DNA from: Fagopyrum homotropicum
Lineage: Eukaryota > Streptophyta > Magnoliopsida > Caryophyllales > Polygonaceae
Reading direction: 5' to 3'
Assembly: GCA_033239125.1 (NCBI GenBank)
Contig: BSWB01000001.1
Location: forward strand, 28,423,501-28,487,500
Length of the DNA: 64,000 nucleotides
Of this stretch, positions 45,012 to 55,000 are shown in pieces (the stretch's first letter is position 1; the number at the start of each line of letters is the position of its first letter). The position numbers and the translations under genes are program-made. The notes under the pieces are model-generated. The model saw nothing but the letters and a program-made list of their open reading frames with translations. It ran no database searches and was not told the DNA's origin.

Positions 45012-46773
45012 TGTTCGCTCCAAACGGTGTGTGCAAGCTTTAAATTTATAACCCTAGACTTAAGCTTAAAACAAGGATGCGAACCCGCAGTGTACGGGTC
45101 AATCGTAGTAAAAGCAAGAAAATTCCAGGGGTCGATCACAGGGACTCGGTGAAACAAAGTCAACAACGGTAAGCTTCGTGAATACTAACCACAAGAGCAA
45201 TTAACACAATCAAAGATGAATAAGAAGTCAATAAAGCAAACATGCAATTCTAGGGATTAAAGCATCTAGTTGTGGTTCCAACTCAAGATCTATAGATAAG
45301 CGGACAAAGCTGAGATTTTTGCGTGAGGAAGGTGTTACTAAAGTGGAATAGATCACCGGGTAAGTCTCACTACTCACTAATCCTAAACCGTAACTCCTAT
45401 TACCGGGTAAGTCTCTAGGAATCAAGATAAAGAACTATTACCTCAAACTAACACACCATCTAAGGGAATAGAATCAACCTTTACCGGGTAAGTCTCAGGC
45501 TAACTCACAAAGATGGGATGGAAGCACACTCAAACCCCAATAAAGGATAAACCTTTATTACCTACACCTATGATCGTCAGTATACAAACTAAGGAATTAC
45601 CGGGTAAGTCTCATCCTAAGCTTGCATTGAACCAGAAAGGTGTAATAAGAATAGGATTTGGCAAACTCTAACACTTAACTCTCAGTTACGGATCAGATAA
45701 GTCATCTCGGTCAGCCAGTTTCCACCCCGGCCGAGATGTTCATCGACTGAACGAGATGCTTAGGGTTAAGGTTAAAGACTCGAACTTTCAGGATCCTACT
45801 GGAATCTAAGATTATTCTATCATTGTTTTTCCCACAACCTTCAGCCAATCACCCTAGAACCACACAAAGAAATTAGCCACTCATCATCATTATGAAAGTA
45901 TTAAATATATGGGAAGAAGGTGAATATTTGAACAAGAAGAATTTAATGAAAAAGACTTCAATAACTGAATCAAATATCACAACAAAGCGTTCCTTGGATA
46001 GCAATCCAACAAGACAAGACAAAAAGTGAGGGAATTGAAGACAATCTTACAAAATCCTCCAAAAAGCTATAAAAGCTATAGACTTCAATCTTCCTTCAAC
46101 CTTCAAAAAGGTTCTTCGAATCTCTCCCAACTGGAGTAGGCTGCTGCTGCTGCTGCTGCGTGATTTTTTGGTGTAAGCGGGCTGTATGCGAGATAAGCGG
46201 GGGTGATAGCGGATCCCGGATTTGTGGGAAATCCAACCCTTTTTATAGGAAAATAACCCTCCAAAGATAAAATATCTTAGAAAGATCTTTTCCCATAAAA
46301 AATAGGTAAAATATAAGATCTTCTTCCTTCCAGGAGCCAAGCCCAAAAATATAAGATCACTTTCCAATTTTAAAAGATCTCAGCCAAGAATAAAATATTC
46401 TCGCTGCGTCCTAGGTGTTCGCCTCGGTCGAGTCGGCGTCTCTGGATCGCCTCGGTCGAGATGAATCTCTGGTCAACCGAGGTGAGTCACAACTGAATGT
46501 GAAATCTCTCAAAACTGGTCCAAAGTAAATCTTTAATCCATGGCTATGCTCCCTGGATGTAGCTCCAAATGACTCATGACTCCTTTTGCTCCTTTTTGAT
46601 GCGAAACGTGCCATTTTACCTACGATTACAACAAAACTAGGTGTAGACCTCGATTCTCGCAAAGGTAGATGAAATGGTAGTAAAATCACATAATATACAT
46701 ACAAACATGCAGATTATGAAAGATGAAACGTCCAAACAAACCCCCAAAATATAGACTATAATTCATGCTATCA
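45012..46773 (-). repeat. E3 5' LTR (1762 bp)
   Basis: TGTTCGCTCC...CATGCTATCA on the plus strand, followed by the AACTC duplication at 46774-46778. Same motif set as the 3' LTR. It has a three-base microsatellite (GCT) near 46140 that differs in length from the other LTR. Confidence 0.95.
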
Positions 46774-46778
46774 AACTC

Positions 46779-48295
46779 AGGAATTTGGTGAGAATAATTC
46801 CGATTTCAATTATCTAGCGAAAGTATAAAAACTTTTGTGATTTGATAAAGAGAGAAATGATTCCAAGGATTCAAGTATTCGATTTAGGCTTTCGATTCAA
46901 GACACTTCTATAGGTATAAGACATAATTTATATTGCCAAGGTTAAATGTTCAAAGGTAGGATTCGTACGATGAAGTTCCGAAACCTATATGACTAATCTA
47001 TAGGTTCTCTCTATAAGGGTTGTTGAGGCTGCAATATAGAAAGATCTAGAGACAAAAATTATGTTCAAACTAACTATCTAAAACTCCAGGATATGACTCT
47101 CCAAAGTAAAGATTAGAAAGCACACTTAAAATCTTAATAAAGGATGTTGAATCTTTTTATTACCCAAATCTTGAAATCTTAATCTAATAAACGTAGAATT
47201 AGGTTTGAAGTGTCTTCATACATTCAATAAGAGGGTAAAAAGGTTAATCAAGGTTGGGATTTAGGCAAGGATTAGTCTTGGTTATTGTTTGATTCAATTA
47301 AAGTTCGTCAGAAGAATAAATCGCCCTGTTCATAAGAAAATCGGCCGATTTTCCTCAAGAACAATCCGATTTTCCTGTTTGTCGCAAAACTAAAATCTAA
47401 ACTCTTAGGTTCCTAATGTTTGAATGAGTTCAGTCTATCATCATCTAAGCCTTAATCATCAACTATCCTCCCCAGAATCACAAGGTTTTTAGCCAACCAT
47501 TTTCAAAATCGAATCAAATTAATTATTGAGAAAGATATCGCAAAGAAACCAAATTTTGAATGAAAAAATCAATAACTTTCAAAATTTGTGAACAATTGTC
47601 AAATCTGCTCAATGTATCTCTCAAACAACTCAATTTCGTGTTCACAAACCACAAACAATGTAATGGATAAAGAAATCTCACAATCAAAGATCAAGAATAA
47701 CTTTCCGGCAAAAGCTCTTCAATCTCTCTCCAAGAATCGTCGATTTCTCCAAAACGTGTAAAGATTTCCTGCTGCGGCCTCCTCGTCTTCGTTCGTAGGG
47801 TTCTCTTCTATAGTTTCTTGCAGATGGGCCGTTTGGCAAAGCTCTCCTCTAGCCCAAAATAATTGGGCTTTGTGTCGTCTTTTCATTTGGCCGAATCGTG
47901 AAGAAAATCGACCCAGTCGATTTAGGTGCAAAACCGTTCGATTTCAAGATATGAAAATCGTCTGATTTATATATATATTGGCACGATTTTCTTCAACAGA
48001 AAGTGCTCTTCCTTTGGTTCGTCTTCTATGCTTCTCCTTTGTAATTCCTTAGCTCTTTGTGATCCTTCTAAGACTCCTTTAGCTTCCTTAACATCCTTAG
48101 ATGCTTCTTGCTCCATTTTTGCTTCCAATTCCGCTCCATTTACCTACAATTCATCAAAATCTCGTGTAGACCTCTATTTCTGACAATTGATTGAATAGAA
48201 CATAAAAAGCATACCAAATCTCTCTAAATGCAAGGTAAACTGAGACAATCTTCTACAATATGCATGAATATGATGGTACATAATTCATGTCATCA
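46779..48295 (-). repeat. E4 3' LTR, second part
   Basis: Continues the LTR after E3 and ends ...CATGTCATCA at 48295. It contains the 16-base palindrome AAAATCGGCCGATTTT at about 47338 and related motifs near 47915-47990. Confidence 0.93.
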
Positions 48296-49604
48296 AAATA
48301 CCCCATACTTGCCCCTTGCTTGTCCCCAAGCAAGACTCAAATTTAGAATATAAGATGTCATGGATTATGTATGTATGAAAACTCAAAAACTTTTCTTTTG
48401 GTAGTGCTTCTTCTTATTGAATCACCCTCAAAGTGATGTTTCAAGACATAAAAAGGCAAAGTATGTATCAATGATGACTATAAGATGAACAAACTCCCTT
48501 TCCTTCCTTGAAAGCATAAATAAAGAACATGATAAAGGTGTAGAGGTAATCAAAGTCAAACAAATCTAAGCCATTAAGTCTTAAACACATGCATAAAAGT
48601 CTCAAGGTCTTCTAATCAAAAGAAAGGTTCAAGAAACGTATTAAGGGAAGGAGTTCTTTTTGGCAATTGTGGTGCTAATCCGGGAAAGAGGAACACATAA
48701 CACCTTCAAGAATTTTCTTCACCGCACATGCTTCGCATGTAGAAAGCTTTGCTTTCATTATACTTTACTTTTTGAGAGTATGGACAGCGGTGCACAAAAA
48801 CCGAAGCCTAGGAGATCGGCGTTTCTCAATTTCGAGATGCCTCAAACCCTTGATGCACATACCATATCCCGTTAGGACTTGTCGTTCAATCGGACTTTGG
48901 CAAGACACAAACACCCGGCTATGTGAATGGTGCCGAGTTACTCATCCTCATGTTCAACGTCCCCAAACTTATGAAATTTTGCACTTTTTTCAATACACTT
49001 TCATTGGCCCTCCCACATCAAACATGCCTTTTTCAATCACCTATCCTAATTCCCGGATGGTAAAAGGAGGGTTACATATTTCATTGAGGAGCTAGCATGA
49101 TCAAGATATGAGAAAAGAAAAGAAGTGAATTGACTTAGTCATCCTTAAATGATGTAAAAGAACTTGCAATATAGCTTCGACTATTATTTCATTCTCTTAT
49201 CAAAACAACTAAATCATATAACTTATTCATGTGTTCAAGTAACAAAAGCAAATTCATTCATGCTATAATCAAAATCTCAACACAACTAAGCATCTTTTTG
49301 CCTATCCATATACATAATTCTCATCATAGAGGTCATTTCCATATAAGAAGCACTAAAATTTTTTTGAAAATTCATAGGATTTGAAAAAGATCATGCAAAT
49401 GCAAGTGTCATAATGGAAAGCAAGTAGTGCAAGACTTATTACAAGCCAGATTTGTCAAGAGTAGTGGAAAGTACATAAAGTGCTAAAGTGAAACATAAGG
49501 TATTGTAAGTACCCCCACCCCATACTTGACATCCACATTGTCCCCAATATGAAAATCAAGCATAGAAAGGAGAAAAATACTTACAATGTAAAAGAAATGG
49601 AAGC
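48296..49604 (-). other. E4 3' UTR
   Basis: No gene. Polypurine tract AAGTATGGGG (48301-48310) and hairpin CTTGCTTG/CAAGCAAG with loop GGGA (48315-48334) lie next to the LTR. A second AAGTATGGGG (49518-49527) lies just downstream of ORF3 with a weaker stem. The CGGCTATGTGAATGGTGCCGAG block is near 48917. Confidence 0.8.
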
Positions 49605-51089
49605 TCAATCTTCTGTCGGTGGTGGAGGTGGTGGATAGGGATACATCGGTGCGCTAGGATCGTAGAAGTGGCCGAACTGGTGGTAGTACATGTCTCTCAT
49701 CTGGCCATCATAAGATGAATGCCTAGCGTCCGTCTCCGCCCTATAATTCCTGAACTGGGTGTTCAGGGTCTCGTAGTCGGTGCGGAAGGTACGGTAGTCG
49801 GTGCTGAGGCTTTGGAAACTAGTGACTAGCTCCCTGAAGTGGCGTGGAGCTCGGCATCCTCGTCTAGGGCCTGGAGCAGGTGCATAAGAATGTCGAGGTG
49901 GCTGTATGTCATCCTCCGTCTCCTCATCCTGCCTACTAGTCCTGCTCGGTCCTGCACCATGAGTATCAGTGTCCATGGCATCCGTAGCATGTCCGCTATG
50001 AGTATCACTCTCAAACTCGAGCATGGTCTCCTGTCCTCGATCCTCATCCTCCTCCTCTGAGTCACCTGCATCATCATCATAATAAGTAGGAGGTGAGAAC
50101 TCCTCAAGCATCGACTCAAAGGTCTCCTTCCAGTTCCTCTTGTTCCGAATGGTGTATTCGGATTTCCATATGATCTCGGATGGCTTCTTCTTCGGATCCC
50201 TGTGCCATGGCATCGGCACATGAAGAGTTCCTCTCCCTCGAGGAATCAAGACCTGTCGAACCACCAATCTCTGTGAGCCTAAAGGAAGGGCACTCTCAGC
50301 TAGAGTGCATCCGGAGAAGTCCAATCCCATGGTCTTAGCCACATGAGTGACAAGACCTCCTGCACAAATGTCGGCCTTAGCTTTGTTGGCTATCTTTCCT
50401 AGATAGTCAGCAAGCATGGTGGCGATGTCGGGAATGGTGGTGGATGTCATGTAGTAGAGAATGAAGAGCTCATCAGCCTTGAGCTTCTGTGGAGTCTCTG
50501 TCCGGGCAAATAAACTCTCGCTAAGTATCCTATGCACTACCTTAAAGGAAAGGTTGTACATACTTGTCTCCTTGGAGTTTCCGGGTCTCCACTTATCCCC
50601 TCTGTACTCACCTACGGAAATAGCCTCCCAAAAATCACTAGCACTGAGACCTCTAGCAAATGTGCCTGCATCTGAATAAGAGAAACCGAACAAGTCGCCA
50701 AAAGTGTCAATGGACATAGTGTGGTCTTGGCTCATGAGGCGGAAAGTGACCATCCTTTCCCTAGGGTCGTGCTCAAACGTGCTAAGGAATTCTAGGGTGA
50801 TCTCTCTATAAGCATCCTCCCTAATCGTAGCAAACTGTCTCAACCCAGCTCTGTCTAGCATCATATCAACATCCTCTCAAACATACAACGAATCTAAGTC
50901 ATCAAGCACTATGTAGCGAGGAGGAGTGAATGGGCGATCTACAATGCGTTCATAGCGTTTCTTGTGCTTGGATAGGGGAGGGGGAAGCTTAGGGATGTTG
51001 GTAGGTGGTGGTGGAGGTGGGGCAGGGGCTTTGGAAGAAGATCCTTTCTTCTTCCCCGTGTTTCTAGTTATCCTCTTTACAAGATCCAT
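49605..51089 (-). pseudogene. E4 ORF3, ATHILA ORF-1 type, one stop
   Basis: ATG 51089 opens a Lys- and Pro-rich N-terminus of 70 codons, then TGA at 50877-50879, then the same frame runs 419 more codons to 49605. It shares with the E3 protein W-R-P-G-N-S-K-E, R-T-E-T-P-Q-K-L and G-G-L-V-T-H-V-A, an acidic tract, and a Pro-rich end. A single C-to-T change could explain the stop. Translation from a later Met is possible. Function unknown. Confidence 0.85.
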
Positions 51090-52005
51090 TCTAAGTCCTA
51101 AAAATCGACCTGTTCTTCACAAAAATCGGCCGATTTATCTGGGCTGGGTCGATTTTTATCTCGATTTCAATGATTCTCACAATTCTGTAAAGTTCTGTTC
51201 AATCTATCACCACACACAGTTCCCTACAATGTTTTCTAAGCAGATTCCTCTATCAATTCCAACAAATAAACACTTCCTAAGCAAACTTCAATTTCGAATG
51301 AGAAACTTAGGTTTTGGAAAGAAAAACCTGAATTCCTTATAGAAGAGTCGATTGCCGTGCGTGCTGTTGTTAGATCCTTGTTCCTTGTTGAAAATGCTTC
51401 AGTTTGGAGCCAAGAATCACTCAAAATGGTTAAGGAATGAGGATTTGTAGGGTGTGGCGATTTTTCGGCTTTCTTGAGAGAGGGAAGTCGAGAATTGGGG
51501 GTTTTGGAATGAAGAAGATCGTGTGTAATGTCCTTATATAGGGTCGATAATTTCTGAAGAAAATCGGCCGATTTATCTGGTCGATTTATTTGTCGGGTCG
51601 ATTTTTGTTTCTGTCGAAAAAAATCGGCCGATTTATTTTGACAGGTCGATCTCCAGGTCGATTTTTGTTTTTGTTGAAAAAAATCGACTTGCTCTGTTAC
51701 TGAATCGGACGATTTATCTATGGTAACTCGATTTCCTTCCTTGTTTTTCTTGAATCTCGAAGATATAACTCATTTATGCTCCATTCTCCGTGAATCTCTC
51801 ACATTTGAACCTAATTTCCTGCGATTAATGACACGACAAACCAAGAGTGCATCGAGGAACAAATAGAAAAACGAAAAACGAAAAAACAAAGCAATTAATC
51901 TACTCTAACTAAGTGATGGAAAGAAGGGAAACTATACTATCATGGGTTGCCTCCCAAGAAGCGCTTTATTTATCGTCTTTAGCTGGACGGTGTATGATGT
52001 TGTGT
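51090..52005 (-). other. E4 leader between pol and ORF3 with family C palindromes
   Basis: Non-coding. AAATCGGCCGATTT occurs perfectly at about 51122, 51561 and 51621, with partial copies (TCGATTT, AATCGGACGATT) between 51541 and 51735. A composite unit of about 70 bp here resembles the one coded inside pol at 55060-55250. Confidence 0.8.
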
Positions 52006-55000
52006 TCAATGGAGGAGGATAGGAGCTATCTCCTCGACCGGAGCTTCCGGTGTGTATTTCTTCAACCGTTGGCCATTAACCTTAAAACTTCCGCTTTGTT
52101 CACCCCATACTTCAACTGCACCATGGGGGAAAACTCGTTTAATTACATAAGGTCCTGTCCAACGGGATTTGAGCTTACCTGGAAATAGACGCAGCCTTGA
52201 GTTGAATAGGAGGACTTGGTCTCCTTCCTTCAAGTCTTTTGGAATGATGTGCTTATCATGCCAGCGCTTTGTTCGTTCCTTGTAAATCCTTGCGTTCTCG
52301 TACGCATTTAGCCGGATCTCATCCAGCTCATTGATGTCTAAGAGCCGCTTCTCTCCGGCTTCTTTCATGTCGAAGTTGAGCCACTTGATAGCCCAATAAG
52401 CTTTGTGCTCTAGCTCTACAGGAAGATGACATGATTTACCATAAACAAGATTATAGGCAGTCGTACCTATTGGTGTCTTGAAGGCTGTCCTGTATGCCCA
52501 TAGTGCATCGTCAAGCTTCATTGACCAATCTTTCCTCGTTTTAGAGACGGTTTTCTCTAAAATCCCTTTAATCCCTCTATTGGATATCTCGACTTGTCCG
52601 CTGGTTTGCGGGTGGTAAGGTGTAGCTATCTTATGGGTCACCCCATACTTAGCCAATATAGTCTCAAATCGACGGGCCGTGAAGTGCGTTCCTCCGTCAC
52701 TAATGATGGTTCGGGGAGTTCCGAACCTTGGGAAGATCGTTTTATTGAGGAACTTCACCACTACCATTGCATCATTAGTAGGAGAAGCGATTGCCTCTAC
52801 CCATCTTGAGACGTAATCTACGGCAAGAAGTATATATTGGTTACCGCATGAAGATGGAAAGGGTCCCATAAAGTCGATGCCCCATACGTCAAAGATCTCT
52901 ACTTCTTGTATGTTGTTGAGAGGCATCTCATTCCTCCTGGATATATTACCTGTCCTTTGACAAGCATCACAAGAAACAACAAACTTTTGCACATCTTTGA
53001 AAAGCGTAGGCCAATAGAAGCCGGAACGAAGTACCTTAGCACAAGTCTTGTGGGCGCTTGCATGTCTGCCACATGGTAAGGAATGGCAATGGCGGATGAC
53101 ACTATCCACCTCATCTTCGGGAATACATCTCCTGTAAATGCCATCTGGACCTCTTTTGAATAGAAGAGGTTCGTTCCAATAGAATTGCCGGACGTCTCTA
53201 AAGAACTTCTTCTTTTGAGCATATGAAAGTCCGGGTGGAATCTCCTGACAAACAAGGTAATTTACAATGTCAGCAAACCATGGATCATTACCTTGTGATA
53301 TGTGTTGAAGACACTCTTCAATCTCGTGCAGCTGCTCGTCAGGGAAGGAATCGTCTATCGGAAGTTCATCCGACTCGCCGGTGAGTTGCGGAAGACGACT
53401 AAGGTGATCGGCAACGGAGTTCTCCGATCCTTTCTTATCACAGATCTCTAAATCGAACTCTTGCAAGAGTAAGATCCATCTTAGAAGCCTTGGCTTCGCA
53501 TCTTTCTTCGTGAATAAGTATCGAATTGCAGAATGGTCCGTGTAGACTATCACCTTCGCACCTACAAGGTAGGAACGAAATTTCTCAAAAGCGTATACTA
53601 CGGCTAAAAGTTCCTTTTCCGTAGTTGCATAATTGTATTGAGCCTCATCTAGCGTTTTGCTAGCGTAGTAGATGGCATGAGTGCGACCATCTTTCTTCTG
53701 TCCAAGAACGGCTCCTATAGCGACGTCGCTTGCGTCGCACATGACCTCGAAAGGAAGAGTCCAATCGGGTGGTTGAATGATTGGTGCCGAAATTAAAGCT
53801 TCTTTGATCCTGCAAAAAGCATCTAAGCAATCTTTCGAGAATTCGAAAGTCGCATCTTTCATCAAAAGATTAGTCAAAGGTTTTGAAATCTTAGAAAAAT
53901 CCTTTATGAATCTCCTATAGAAGCCCGCATGTCCTAAGAAACTTCTAATTCCTTTTAATGATGAAGGGGGAGGTAACTTCTCAATGGTTTCTATTTTCGC
54001 TCTATCAACCTCTATTCCCCTTTGTGATACTAGATGACCTAACACAATTCCTTCGGTTACCATGAAATGACACTTTTCCCAGTTTAAGACTAAGTTAGTG
54101 TCCTCACATCTCTTAAGAACTAGTGAAAGGTTATCGAGACAGTTATCAAAGGAAGAACCATATACCGAAAAGTCGTCCATGAAGACTTCCATGATATTCT
54201 CTACATATTCGGAGAAGATTGCCATCATACACCTTTGGAAGGTGGCTGGAGCGTTGTATAAGCTGAATGGCATTCTTCTGTAAGCGAACGTACCCCACGG
54301 GCACGTAAAAGTTGTCTTCTCTTGGTCGTCCGGATGAATTGTAATCTGAAAGAAACCGCTATATCCATCTAGATAACAGAAGTAAGAATGTTGGGCTAAC
54401 CTTTCCAACATTTGATCGATAAAAGGAAGGGGAAAGTGATCCTTCCTTGTGGCCACGTTCAGTTTGCGGTAGTCGATGCACATTCGCCACCCTGTAACTG
54501 TCCGTGTAGGGATAAGTTCGTTGTTCTTGTTGGCAACAACGGTAATGCCTCCTTTCTTGGGTACTACTTGTACTGGACTCACCCATTTGCTATCAGAAAT
54601 AGGGAAGATGATACCTGCATCAAGTAGCTTAAGGATTTCTCTCTTCACGACCTCTTTCATTGCCGGGTTTAACCGTCTTTGAGGTTGGCGTGAAGGTTTG
54701 TAATCCTCTTCCATTAAAATTTTGTGCATACATAGAGAAGGCTTTATTCCTACTAAATCATCAATAGTGTAGCCTAATGCTCTCCTATGTTGCTTCAAAA
54801 CATGCATGAGTTTCTCTAATTCATCATCATTCCAATTTGCATTGACTATAACCGGGTATGTGGAATTAGTACCAAGAAATGCGTACCTTAAATGCGTGGG
54901 GAGTGGTTTCAATTCTAATGATGGAGGTACCTTGATTGATGATGAATCTTGGCCTTCGATTGTTGTAGGAGAGGCCTCTAGAGGTGGGGGCATTTCATCG

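Larger units (their letters stand above)
35284..46773 (-). mobile_element. E3: Athila-like element, family B, lacking RT and RNase H
   Basis: An 11.5-kb element with TSD AACTC (35279-35283 and 46774-46778), inserted in the 3' LTR of E4, so it is the youngest layer here. It has complete LTRs, primer site, polypurine tract, gag-protease-integrase in one frame and an open ORF3. The whole RT/RNase H segment is missing, with the reading frame kept across the junction. It could transpose only with RT supplied in trans, unless the deletion followed insertion. Confidence 0.95.
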
